Below the pieces are notes generated by a model, which made no database searches, was not told the origin of the DNA, and worked only from the letters and a program-made list of their open reading frames with translations. Of a stretch of 64,000 nucleotides of DNA, positions 47,756-59,672 are shown one piece after another. A program made the translations under genes and the position numbers. Numbering within the stretch: the first letter of the stretch is position 1; each line of letters begins with the position of its first letter. Origin of the DNA: Orthonyx spaldingii (taxonomy: Eukaryota; Chordata; Aves; Passeriformes; Orthonychidae); NCBI GenBank assembly GCA_013397795.1, contig VZTJ01000750.1:112413-176412 (forward strand). Reading direction: 5' to 3'.

Positions 47756-50700
47756 GTAAGTGTGAATTCTCACACATTTGCATAAGAAATTTTGTAGCTG
47801 CTTTGTCTCACAGTGAAAAAAATTATATACAGAAAAAATCTCAATACTTGCAAAGGAGTAAGATTATCTGTACTTTGTTATATCGAAGGATTTTCAAAGT
47901 GTCATCACAGTAACATAAGTCTCAAAATCAAAATGCTCATAAGATGATATTAGGAAGTTCAGGGCATTTCAACTAAGAAGTAAAAGAAATTCCAAAACAT
48001 CAAAGCAAGGAGATTTTATAATGTGCTGCTGCTTTATATCCTTAGTTGTCTGTATGTGAATATTTTAATCTAACAGTTATGAAACATGACCAAAGTTTTA
48101 GATAGTTCAGACATCACATATGTTCATTTTGTGACTGGATTTTATGAAAAATATTATTACAGACAGATCTACTAGCCAAACCATTTTTCACCCCAACTGT
48201 ATCAGAACACAGCTCATTCCCTTCCAAATGAATTTTCACTAGATTTTCTAATAGCTGTGCCTTCCTCTTGGCTTTCTAAAACTCTTGCGGATGGATGATC
48301 TGGGCAAAGCTATAACAGAAATAAAGAACAGGAGTAATTTTGAAAGCTAAATGAGTCTTTGCTGTCATGGGGAATATTTTATCCAAGAATCATGGATAAA
48401 ATAGGCTATGAAAGTAGAGGGACATATTCACTTCAGCAAACATTGTAACATCATTAATAATTAGTATTTCTAATGGTTAGTTTTACAAATCCAGAACAGA
48501 CATAGAGTTTGTTGTGCTTCATACACCTGTACTCTTTGAGGCAAATATTTTCTTCATGACTGTTCAACATACAAATTAGTTTAAACACAAATCAAGGCAT
48601 AAAGAAAATAGAATCACTATTTAACTCCCAGCAATCTGCTCAGGAACTACCATAGGCCCATACTGCAAGGAGAATAACTCTCCATTTCCAGCATTAGATA
48701 ACAGACCTGTGTCAACTTTTCTAATCAAAAGAGAAATTTCTGTTTAGTCATTTCTTTTGTGGACATCATGGTAAAGTTTAATATTCCAAAATTCCACAAT
48801 CCAAATGTCACTTAAATATTAGGACATCTGATATTTAAGGGGCTGCTCCATCAGTACTGGAAGATGACAAAAATAGTTTCATGATTTGATAGCCAGTAAA
48901 TATGCTCTTACCACAAGTAAGAGACTGCAAGTAATTTGGTTCCTATAAGGGTTTATAATGGAATAATTCTTGTCTTTTCAATCTTTCAATATCGGCAAGA
49001 AATTTTAGTCTTTTTGTTAATGACCTTGATGGTTTATTTGCCTTGCATAGGAGAGAATGTGAGATGAACTTTATACCTTCTTCTTAATGCTGTGCCCTGA
49101 ATGGAAAAAACTCTATGTAGAGGTGTATATAGAAACCTCTATGCAAGTACTTTCAACAACAACAACAGCAAAGCAGCAACACAACAGAATAACTTCAGGA
49201 AAATATTCATGCAATGATTACCTTTCTTTTTTAAAAGAAAAGTATGTAAATTACCATAGTTTTGGTCATAATTCACCTAGCTTCAGGCTTTAAACAATAC
49301 TTTTTATTACATTACAGAAGATAACGGTAAGAATATTGTTGCCCAGATAAACATCTCTGAACAGTGATCAAGTCAGCTATTAGTCTTCTCTGGAAGAATT
49401 GAAATAGTAGACTGGGATTATTTAAATATTTCTTACATTATACATTTCTCAGACCTTCTTGGAAGGTCATTTTTATCTCATCATACTTTTTAAAAATCAA
49501 GCACATACTACTGTAAAATAGGCTGATTCTCTCTGCTAGATATTCATATATGTTCACAGATAAACATTTTTCATATCCTATTTTTTTTCATCTGAGTCTA
49601 AAGGGCTCTTCAAAAGAAATAAAGGATTCTTCTTCTTAGACATAGTATTACATTGGAAGACAATCTTAAATTAGTTATCTAAGACTATCTTTATGTCTTC
49701 CAACTATTGCATTTTGCTTCTGAAATGGAAAGCTGTTTCAATCTTGAAATTCAAAAAGGAATTGAAAGTAAAAAATATGTACATAGGACAGTTTTTGTTC
49801 AAAATTTTCCTTTAAATATTTATCAGAAGAACAACAGAGGGGTGAAGATGTTCACTTTTGTTGTATTACTTTATGGGATTTTCTCATGTATAGATGTGAC
49901 CCTTTAGATTTTCATTTGACCTGAAGGAAGCTGAGGACTTTCTTCTCATGCTAATTTTCAATCAGGCTGTGTTGCAAGAAATACCACAAAAGAAAGAATC
50001 TTAGAGATATATAGGTCAATATCATGTATCTGCCAGTAAAGTTAAATTCAAGTCCATTCACCATGTAGGTCTAGCCTGCATGTAAGGAGGAGTCTCCCCT
50101 CTTCATGAACATTGTTCTGGCAACCCCAGCCACCTTCATTCAAAAGGCCCAGGGGCCACTGGGCAGCCATGCATTTACTTCTAAATTGTGTAGTTGGTAC
50201 AAGCATGGCTACTGCTCCAATTCCAAAAGGAGATACTCTTTTTGGCTTCCCACTCCTGCATAGCACTCCAAAAATACAAGAGTAAAGAAATATTGACTCA
50301 TGAGATGTGAGCTAGGTGGGGGTGGACAATCTTCTGACATTCCATCAATTAATATATTGAGCTAACAACAGCATATATATGGCTAAAGTTTCAAGAATAA
50401 ATGCCTTATTTAAGAGAAAATCATAGCAATTTTTCCTAATATTTCCTAATAAAAAATATAATAGAATACATAGAATGTTTACCTTCTTTTCTTTAAGTAA
50501 CCTATTTCCAGAAAAAAAATTGAAAGAATACTGTAGCTGATTTTTTTTCAGAGACAGAAGGTAGTATAACACCATAAGGTATTGATACACAGTATAAAAG
50601 ACCTGTGCAGTAGGACAATCTATGTGAACAGTTGTGTTTTGAGTGCTACACAGGGTTTCCACTGCTTTCTAGTTAGTTAACAGTCCTTTCTGGTACTTTT

Positions 50701-50788
50701 GTTACAGTTAAAATTTGAAGGTTTGTAGGAGTACTGGAAAGAGATTACAAAATGGAGCATTTTAGGTGAAGGGATAAACAAGTTATCA

Positions 50789-51081
50789 TAAGGATGTGTG
50801 TCAAGAGAATGGGGCCATGAAGTTTTCAGTGGTACCCAGCAAAAGGACAAGGGGCAATGAGCACAAACTGAAACACAGGAAGCTCCATCTGAATACAAGG
50901 CAAAGCTTCTGGAACACACTGCTCAAAGATGTTGTGGAGTCTCCTTCTCTGGAGATATTCAAAACCCACCTGGACACAATCCTGTACAATCTTCTGTAGG
51001 TAAATCTGCTTTATTGGGAAGGTTGGACCAGATGATGTCCAGAGGTCCCTTTCAACCCCAACCACTCCATGATTCTGTGAT
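50789..51081 (+). mobile_element. CR1 3' fragment with intact 3' end
   Basis: The copy runs from 'aggatgtgtgtcaagagaatgg' through 'agttttcagtggtacccagc', 'ggcaatgagcacaaactg', 'caggaagctccatctgaa', 'gttgtggagtctccttctc' and 'ggttggaccagatgatgtcc' to 'ggtccctttcaacc' and the terminal 'ccatgattctgtga'. A short internal deletion removes the block between 'aatacaagg' and 'ctggaacac'. It abuts an oppositely oriented fragment at 51088. Confidence 0.95.
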
Positions 51082-51087
51082 AAAACA

Positions 51088-51392
51088 CCACATCACTCAT
51101 CTTGGTGTCACCTGCGAATTTGCCAAGGGTGTACTAAATCCCTTTATGTCATTAATGAAGATATTAAATAGCACTGGCACCAATATGGAACCCTGAGGGA
51201 CACTGTCGGGACTCTGATGTCTGTCGGGACTCTGAGACCTTGGCCATTACCCTCTGGATGTGTCCATTCACCATTTCCATATCAACCTATTAGTCCACCA
51301 ATCAAATCCATCTTTCTCCAATTTAGACAGAAGGCTATTGGGCAGGATCCATTCAAAGGTTTTATTGAAGTCCTGAAGAAGACCAAAACTTT
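51088..51392 (-). mobile_element. CR1 ORF2-region fragment, minus strand
   Basis: The antisense of a CR1 ORF2 internal segment reads 'cttggtgtcacctgcgaat', 'tttgccaagggtgtact', 'attaatgaagatattaaat', 'agcactggcaccaatatgg', 'accctgagggacact', 'ccaatttagacagaaggc' and 'caaaggttttattgaagtcc'. Neither element end is present. A local duplication of TGTCGGGACTCTGA occurs near 51204-51233. It lies a few bases from the intact 3' end of the plus-strand copy. Confidence 0.88.
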
Positions 51393-51469
51393 CTTCAGCA
51401 GAAATCTGTTCAAAGTATTAAGCAAAGTATTAAGGTGTGTGTCTAAGTATTAGCAGTGCCCCAAGCTAA

Positions 51470-52333
51470 ACAGTGTGCCTGACACACCTGAAGGACGGGA
51501 TGTCTCTCAGAGGCACCTGGATAAGCTCAACAAGTGGCCACATGGGAACCTTGTAAGAGCAAATGCAAGGTGCTGAACCTGTATTGGGGCAACCTCCAAT
51601 ATCAGTACAAAATGGGGAATGAACAGATGGAGAGAAGCCCTGCCGAGAAGAACCTGGGGATCCTGGTGAATGAGAGGCTGGACATGATCCTGCAGTGTGC
51701 ACTTGCAACCCAGGAAGCCAAACTTGTCCTTGGCTGCATCCAAAGCAGCGTGGGCAAGAGGGCAAGGGAGGGGATTCTGCCCCTCTGCTCTGCTCTGGTG
51801 AAACCCCACCTGGAGAGCTGCATCCAGCTCTGGGGTCCTCAACACAGGAAGGACCTATGGAGTGACTTGTTGGAGCCAGTCTGGAGGGGGGCCACAAAGA
51901 TGATAGGAGGGGTAGAACACCTCTCCTTTGAGGAAAGGCTTATAGAATTGGGATTGTTCAACCTGGAAAAGATAAGCCTTTGGGGTCACCTAATTGTGGC
52001 CTTCCAACACCTGAGGGGAACCTAAGAGGAAGACAGAGACTATTTACAAGAGCAGGTAGTGACAGAACAACAAAGAATGGTTTCAAACTTAAAGACAGTA
52101 GGTTTAGATTAGATATCAGTAAGAAACTCTTCATTGTGAGGTTCATGAGGCACCAGAATATATTGTCTACAGAAGTTGTGTCTGGCCCATTCCTGGAAGT
52201 GTTCAAGGCCGGGTTAGATGGGACTTTGAGCAACATAGTCTAATGGAAGGTGTCCCTGTCCATGGCAGGGGAATTGGAATTAGATGATCATTAAGGTGCC
52301 TTATAACCCAAACCATTCTATGATTCTATGATT
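51470..52333 (+). mobile_element. CR1 fragment, 864 bp, intact 3' end
   Basis: The copy enters late ORF2 ('tctctcagaggcacctgg', 'gcaaatgcaaggtgctgaac'), continues through 'gccgagaagaacctgggg', 'ctcctttgaggaaaggc' and 'tgtggccttccaacacctg', then the 3' UTR ('gtgttcaaggccgggttag', 'atggcaggggaattgg') and ends in two ATTCTATGATT repeats. It carries the longest still-open piece of ORF2 in the window (51534-52022) and is a relative of the copy at 22482-22862. Confidence 0.97.
51534..52022 (+). pseudogene. CR1 ORF2 C-terminal remnant, open for 163 codons
   Basis: This frame encodes the conserved region downstream of the reverse transcriptase in CR1 ORF2, recognisable from segments such as SPAEKNLGILVNERLDM, LCSALVKPHLESCIQLWGP and EERLIELGLFNLEK. 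It lacks the endonuclease and all catalytic reverse-transcriptase motifs, since the element is 5'-truncated, so it cannot act as an enzyme. It is simply a stretch not yet hit by a stop and not an independent gene. The ATG at 51534 is incidental. Confidence 0.9.
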
Positions 52334-53185
52334 AATCTCAAGATGGGTACATGATATTACAAACATCATGAAGAGATACGGGTAAATGTCCAATATGTCT
52401 TCCTAATTGCTTTGTTATTGTATGAACGCTTTAATCACAGATATTTCTAGACTGCATCCACAAATGATTTGCAGAGATATATACATTACACCTGTGGGTG
52501 AATCAAAAACATACCACCCTATGAGAAAATACGTCTAACACAACTAAGATAGAAGATATCTTCACAGTGATCAGTTAATGAAAATTCATTATATTATACT
52601 TGTTCCTGTCCATAGGCAAGCTTAGACTTGTTTTTAAAAATGGTATATTCACCAAAAAAAAGTCATTATATACACAGAGATAACATTGAGTCCATAGCTG
52701 AAAAGCTTGCTGAAATTATTCATTGTCAAAAAATCAAGCTGTGTTTCTAAATTTCATTGAACACAACTCAGATTGTGATGCCTAACAAGAACATGGATGG
52801 CCCTGAACGTAGAGAAAATACAAATGGCTTGAAGCCATATTTTATTTCTTCTGTGCTGAATCTTGCACAGATGAGCTGCCATTCAGCGTCTGGTTCCTAA
52901 TTTAGATTTTCACACATAGGGGTAATTACTCTGATAAAGGCAGTAGCAGTTGTTGTCTACCACTGTCATTTACAGTTCATTTGGATCTATTAGGTCCCGC
53001 TGCACACTGGGCATGAAGTCAAGTCACACTACATCAGCCACTGAATTTTTTCTGTGGTTTCACAAGGAACAGAGAGAGACTGATTACTTCTGCTCCTCCT
53101 TCAGAAGTGCAATACCTCCAAAAAGTCTCTACAGCTCCATCTGTGTTTTGCAAAAATGGGATAACCAAAGGTACCGATTTTGGTA
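52334..53185. other. AT-rich unique DNA between CR1 copies
   Basis: Nothing was recognised. A 78-codon open frame at 52950-53186 has no motif. Confidence 0.6.
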
Positions 53186-54646
53186 ATGAGGGAGCTGTCA
53201 GAGGTAATCATCAAGCCACTCAATCGTTAAACAGCAGTCCTAACTAACCAGGGAGGTCAAAGCTGCCTGGAGGTTCACAAATGTGAAGCCTATCCACTAA
53301 AAGGACCAGAAGAAGGATCCACAGAACTCCAGGTGTGTCAGCTTGACCTCAGTGCTGGAGAAGGTCATGGAGCAGATCATCTTGAGTGCCAGTACATGTA
53401 ACATACAGGACAACCAGGGGGTCAGGCCCATCCAGCATGGGTGTATGAAAGGCAGATCCTGCTTGGCCAACCTTATCTCCTTCTATGACAAGATGACTCA
53501 TGGAATGGATGAGGAAAATGTTGTGGATGTCAATGTGGATTTTGACACCTTTTCTCACAACATTCTCTTGAGAGACTGGCTGGTCATGATTTGGACAGGT
53601 GCTCTGTTCACTGGGTGAAAAACTGGCTGAATGGCTGGGCAGCTGGGCCTAGAGAGTGGTGGTGAATGGAGGTACACCCAGCGGGTGACCTGTTACTAGA
53701 ATTGTTCCCCAGGTCTCAGTATTAGGGTCAGCCCTGTTTACCATCTTTACTGATGATCTTGACGAGGAGATCGAGTGCGCTTTCAGTAATTTCACAGATG
53801 ACGTTAAACTGGGTGGGAGTGTTGATCTGATGGAAGGTAGGAGAGGGATCTGGACAGGCTGGATGGATAGGCTGAGGACAATAGCATGAGGTTCAACAAG
53901 GCAAAGTACCAGGTCCTACACCTGTGTCACAAAAACCCAAGGCAGTGCTACAGGCTGGGAGCAGAGTGACTGGGAAGTTGCCTGGAAAAAAGGACCTGTG
54001 GGTGCTGATCAACAGCAGCTGAACATAAGCCAGCAGTATGCCCAGGTAGCCAAGGGATCCAATGGGATCTGGGATGGCGTCAGCAATAGTGTGACCAGTA
54101 GATCATAGTAGTGATTGTTCCCCTGTGCTTGGCACTGCTGACCACACCTTGAATTCCATGTTCATTTTTGGGCCCCTCACTACAAGAAAGACATTGAGGT
54201 GCTGGAGAGAAGGGCAATGGAGCTGGTGAAGAGTCTGGAGCAAAAATCTAATGGGGAGTGGTTGAGGAAGCTGGGGTTGTTTAGTCTGGAGAAAAGGAGG
54301 GTCAAGGAGACTTTATCATTCTCTAAGACTCACTGAAATTGGCTGTAGCCAGGTGTATGTCAGTCTCTTATCCCAGGTAACAAGCAATAGAACAAAGGTG
54401 GAAAAGGCATCAGGCCAGAGGAGGTTTAGATTAAATATTAGGAAAAATTTCTTCATGAGAAGTTGTCAAGCGTTTGAACAGGGTGTCCAGGAACGTGTTC
54501 AAGTCGCCATCCCTGGAAATGTTAAAAAAATTCTACATGTGGCACTTAGGGACATAGTTCAGCAGTGAACATGACAGTGCTGTGTCGGACTTGATGATCT
54601 GAAAGGTCTTTTCTGACCTAAACCATCCTATGATTCTATTTTATGA
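53186..54646 (+). mobile_element. CR1, longest copy in the window (about 1.46 kb)
   Basis: The copy begins inside ORF2 at 'tgagggagctgtcagagg' and runs through the reverse-transcriptase region ('tgacctcagtgctggagaagg', 'ggagcagatcatcttgagtg'), the region after it ('gaggttcaacaaggcaaag', 'aaaaaggacctgtgggtgc', 'ctacaagaaagacattgagg') and the 3' end ('tcggacttgatgatctgaaagg', 'cctaaaccatcctatgattc'). Multiple frameshifts and stops make it dead. The 3' UTR wording (TTGATGATCTGAAAGGTCTTTTCTGACC) separates it from the copy just upstream. Confidence 0.96.
53343..53618 (+). pseudogene. CR1 reverse-transcriptase remnant
   Basis: This open stretch of 91 codons encodes the fingers/palm part of the CR1 reverse transcriptase. 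KVMEQIILSA, QHGCMKGRSCLANLISFYDK and DFDTFSHNILL are visible. The first catalytic region (53538-53546, Asp-Phe-Asp) appears shortened by a few codons compared with the family, where more residues separate the two aspartates. Further on, in another frame after a frameshift, the second catalytic box reads Phe-Thr-Asp-Asp (53791-53802) instead of the usual Phe-Ala-Asp-Asp. Together with frameshifts this makes it inactive. Confidence 0.9.
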
Positions 54647-56576
54647 TATGTGATAGAGTGGAAGACACAGTACAGAAAGGAGAGTGCTTCGGTCATTTCT
54701 GCCTCTGGACAAAGTCATCCCAAATCAAACATTTTCCACAGTGCTATTTAAATACTAACTGACATCACCAGCATTGTGACATAGAGCCAAAATATCAGGA
54801 ATATATGTTATGTGCATGTAAAATTATGTTTTAAATTATGCTAATGTGTGCATTTTATCATCTTGTTTACAAACAAGTTAATAAATGATGGAAATCAGAA
54901 GATTTCATGTAAAATTCAGTAAGAAAAAAAGATTGCATAAGAATTTGATGTTAAAATTAAAATCAGAGTTGTTATCCTCTCCACAGAGAGCTTGAAAAAA
55001 CTACAGATTGTAAGGAATAGCCAATTTAACAGTGAACTTTTATTGTTTTCCCAAACACACACACATTTGTTTTCTCCCAAGACAACTTAATAGTCTTTGC
55101 CTAAATGTCTCAGCATTCAAAAGTGTAAGACTAAGCATAGAAAATATTAGGTAAACAGAGACTGGTGGTTTTTTAGAGCAAAGGAACGTAGGAAACCAGC
55201 TGCCAGGTGGAAAGCCCTTTCCGAGCTTGTAAAACCAATTTAGTTTAGGTTTGTATTGGCTGCTGTGTAGCAATAGTAATAATATCTTTAATGACAATAA
55301 TTCTAATGCTTACAGTACCTGGTGTAAAAAGATCACAGCACTTTCCTTATTAAGCACTTTGACAAATAGCTTAGACCTGAGGCAACACCTGTTAAAATGT
55401 GAAATATTCCATTCATGTAGCAGGTAATTAACATGCTCTTTGTGAGAACACCAGGACATACTTTATGACTTCATCCTAAACCTATGAAGAAGAACCAGTA
55501 GAAAGAACAAGAATCACCAGAACCACCCTCTGGCTCAGAATGCAAATTCCACTCTGAAAGGGCACTGAAAGAAGATGTTGCAAAGAAGAGTTCAAAGACC
55601 TCTAAGTAAGCCAATTTAAGGTTAATTTGCTGCTGCACAAGTCTCCTTCTGATCAAAAATAATTACAGGTGGGCTTCAAGCATGAGGTTTAATAACACTT
55701 CCACATAATTTAATTAGCATTAACAAGGATAATGGGATATTCGTCATATCAACAGACCTGTCAAATTGCGTTCAAATCCTATTAATTCCTGGCCTCAGTT
55801 ACTTCCTCTGGCCATAATTTGCACTGAATGAATACATGCTTTATATGCAAAAGACTGACTGATTTCAAAAAGATAGAGCCTTCCTTGAATTTTCTCATTT
55901 CTAAGATCCAGTATATTTTCTCATCACCTAAATCTGTATTTTCATTCCTTATTAATCCCTCTAACTGCTCTCTTCATCTCATCTGCTTTTTGGATTTCTA
56001 ATTAAGTAATCACTAATATTCTTCATTCCTTTACTTAGAAGACCTTTCAATTAATTGATAATTCAATACTTGTCAATTATTTTTATCTGTCAACAACTAC
56101 TTCTTACAGTATTTAGAATCTTAGTCATCCATTTTGACAGCACAGCACTAAATGCTGTTTCTTGTCTCATTTTCTTTCACAGCATAACTGTAACTTCCAA
56201 AGGAGGCAAGATATTGGATGTGGTATTCATTATCACCTGATAATTACAGACTAATTGCATTCTTTGAATGACTTGTCTCCTTATAATGATATATAGGAAA
56301 ATATTGATTGCAGTTTTCTTCAGCATGCAGAGAAAACAGTATGAAAAAGTTGTGAATTTCATCACCTAGTCATGGCACACAATCAGAAGAAAAGCTCAGT
56401 ATTGATACCAGTTCACTATACACATCTGACTAATCTTTTCTAATCCTTTTTCAGTTTAATTTTCTAGTTAAGTGGCTCTGAGATATTAAGCTTGGGACAT
56501 GAAAACTGTGGGAATTTCTCCGAGAAAAATATAATGCATTTTATGCTGACACTACATTTTATACAATATCACGAAA

Positions 56577-56620
56577 TAACAAAACAAAACAAACAAACCA
56601 AAAAAAAATCCCCAAAAAAA
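56577..56620. repeat. A-rich low-complexity tract with AAAC units
   Basis: Imperfect AAAAC and AAAC units followed by A runs are read directly. Confidence 0.85.
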
Positions 56621-59552
56621 TTTTCTCTAAAGAGTAAACATTTGAAAGGAACATGAAAATGTAGGGAGACTTTTGTTAAAGCTGTATACTCCCAGAACAA
56701 TTGTTCTTCTCTTTCTCAGTGAGAAAAGCATGAGGACTGTGGCTCTTACTGCACCTTGCCTCACATCAACTAATTCTGAAATGTTTGCAACTTTTCCTAT
56801 GTCAGTGCATTCTGTTTGAAAACCGTTTACCAGGCAGTGTTAGTGAACAGATTTTTAACTGAAATCCCTTTTTAATATAAACTCTGAAGGAACTGGAAAT
56901 ATATCATGAAGTTATTATCCTGCTTACGGTGCTGATCTCTTTTTCTGGTGCAAGACTGCTCACTGCACTGGATCAGTCACCGCCCCTTCTCACCCTTGGG
57001 CTCACATCATGGACAAGTGCAGAGCATGCAGGAGAGACCACTTTTGACCAAAACAAACCCAGAAAAACACTATTCCATGGCATGTGAAATATACTGCAAC
57101 TGCTGATGGACACTCAGGCCATGGGCTTAGACTAAAGCTAGCCTGAGACAAATGTCTGAAACTGATTCTGTGTGAATATCAAGTTCTCAGCCAATAACAA
57201 TTTTATGATGCAGCACCACTGTGCCCTACCTGCTGATTTAGACATCCGCTGACCATGTCCTTAGACAATGAAATTCTAGCTGTGTATCTAGTACTTATAT
57301 AAATGAAAAATAAATTAATAGAGCTTTTTAGAGTTTTAAGTATTTTCAATTGATCCCAAAATCAGAAGTGACACAAGAAAAGCAACAATGTTATTTGTTC
57401 TGTATTGTTTATAGCATTAATATCTATCAAAAAGTGGCAATCTTATATTGCAGTATTCCCAGCAGATATATTAATATAAAGTTTCCACCTTAAGAGACAG
57501 ACAAACCACAGGCTGCCTTTTGACCAGATTCAAATGGTAAACATACATCTGATAACTACCTTCAACAGAGATCTCAGAAACAGGTTAAAGTGCAGAAAGA
57601 ACGTTACTGAAAAATTTCTTGAGAATGATTTAATGTGCTTCTTTTTTAGGAAAAAAACATTATCACAGTTAATCCTCCAAATATTTCTCATTATACTCTT
57701 TGGGTGTGTGTCCTATCCACATTGCAAGTAGGTTATTTCAAAGAAAGATTTAGTCTGACCAGGGAGTGGAAAGGTAAGGAATCTAATAGGACTGCAGTCT
57801 AAAAAGTCCCTTAATATTCAACAGACACCTAATATACACACTGAGTAAAAATAGTGAAGACACAACCTGGCATTAGGAAGACTTTTGGGTCATTGTAACC
57901 TACTCAGAGGAGAAGGAAAAAAATAAAGAGTGTTTTTCGCTTACTCATAGGAGCACATTTGGGCTAATAATAGCATCATGTGATTAGTAAAATAGTTTAC
58001 TACAGACATAAACCAGTATGCACTGCTGGATGGCTGCCCAGGGTTTGGAGGATTTTGTTAACAAGGGACACTGTTGTTGTACTACTGGTTTGCTACAAAT
58101 CACAGAGGATTTAAAAAACATTTTTTTAGGACCCTGTAAGGGTCATAGCACATTGATTTCTGTAACTTTTTTGATCAAAAAAATAGCCTGAGAATTATGA
58201 CAAATGGAGTTTTCTAGGCTAAATACCTCAATGATCTAGCCTTTTTTTTTGTATGGTATCTTTGATCCTTGTCAATGTCAACCTGACCATCTGAGACAGA
58301 GAAGGAAAATAATATATTCAAAAATATCCCTGAAGAGGTAAAGAAAGCAACTGTTTCTTTGTTTTTAATTTTCTTTTTTATGCTGAATTGTCTTTTTGAA
58401 GTGATTCATTCATAACACAGCAATTCAGCCCAGGATGCTGTTTCAATATAGAATAGATTTAGTCTGGAGTGTTTTCTTAACTTAGCTATAAAATCTATAC
58501 ATTTTAAGAGCCCTAAGTAAAGATAGTGAGGGAGACCTGGTTGATTAGTTTTTCTTTTACTTTTCTGTAACAAAATTAAATTTCAAAATATAATCTCTGC
58601 TTTACTTTTAGCTAATATTTGCTTGTCAGAGGAAATGTCATTTTTTATATTTTATCTCCTGCTCTTCAATTATAATTATCTGAGCTCTAACTCCTGTGTG
58701 TTGAATTGTGGTGATCAAAATACATTCAACTAAAAAACCCTTATCAATTCATGGACATAGATAGCAATAGTATTAAATGCTGCAATATGTTTCCAAGAAC
58801 TGATTGTTCTACATATCTTGTCATTTGGGCCTGGTGTAACTTTGTAGTATTTCAACTGTATTAAATAAAGGATAAATGAAGACTATCAAAGGAAAATGTT
58901 AATTGTACATAGCTAACTGGAGCAGTGTGGTGACACTTCCTGTTAAGTCCTCTCCAAAGGTATGTATCTCTATTATTTATGCCATACTATGTCTGTTGGA
59001 TGAATAAATTGATGAAAGCTTTTTTCTGGTACCAGCTTCTGTTGTTCATCAATTAATTCCCTAAAAATGTTTTTGGTTGTACATATAAACAAAATTATTA
59101 AAATGGGGGAAGAGGTAAAGCTAATTTAATCATGAAAGAAAGTATTTAGAAGGTTGCTGGGTTTTAAACATAGACCTAAAACATAGCATTCACTGTGCAA
59201 AATAACACCAAACCAGCTACCCAGCAAGGCCGAAGGAGAAAATCCTCCCTGTAACTCTTGTTCTTTAGGGTTTTTTTCAGTGCACGTACTAGGGTGTGAC
59301 AATGACAGTCCTGTATTTTCACAATATCAAAACTGTCTGAAAATCAGTGTTAAAAGAAGAAGTGCTTAATTTGGAAAATTAAATGCTGACTATTCACTAT
59401 TACTGGAAAATCTTAAATTAAGAGTTCTGAAGAAATTTAAGAATGAAACAGATGAGCTTCTGGAAAGAATATATAATGTCTAAGTCAGCTTCTCTACTCT
59501 GCCTGGAAATCAGGAAAAGCTTTGCCCAGCTTCAATATAGGTGCAACAATTA

Positions 59553-59672
59553 TGTTTGGCATTTGCTATTTTTATTATTTATTTATTTATTATTATTTAT
59601 TACTATTTATTTTTTTTAATATGCTAAGTTATGGTAATAGCAAATGCCAAACAATATTGTTATTACCATAAC
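59553..59672. repeat. Nested inverted repeats with two overlapping hairpins
   Basis: TGTTTGGCATTTGCTATT (59553-59570) is perfectly complementary to AATAGCAAATGCCAAACA (59636-59653): 18 bp around a 65-bp TTTA-rich loop. A second perfect 12-bp pair, GTTATGGTAATA (59628-59639) and TATTACCATAAC (59661-59672), shares bases with the right arm of the first, so both hairpins cannot form on one strand at once. CAATATTG (59652-59659), a perfect palindrome, lies between. No target-site duplication is evident. Confidence 0.95.
59571..59620. repeat. TTTA-rich microsatellite-like tract
   Basis: Imperfect TTTA and TTA units fill most of the loop between the palindromic arms. Confidence 0.9.

Larger units (their letters stand above)
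41872..50788. other. AT-rich unique DNA with (CA)n and a CpG-richer segment
   Basis: No gene was recognised. It holds a (CA)n microsatellite (43593-43650), short CAA-rich sequence (49156-49190) and a CpG-richer segment at 45395-46175 with clustered homeodomain-type sites. Two exon-like segments, 45437-45525 (-) and 47709-47755 (+), are listed separately. Confidence 0.5.

Noticed and set aside
49014..49040. 'ttaatgaccttgatg', which resembles a word in the CR1 reverse-transcriptase region
   Set aside because: Neighbouring CR1 blocks are absent, so one 15-base similarity is not enough.
49320..49328. Possible 9-nt microexon AAGATAACG between acttttt..acattacag and gtaaga
   Set aside because: Microexons exist in neuronal genes, but nine bases carry no evidence and no flanking gene is known here.
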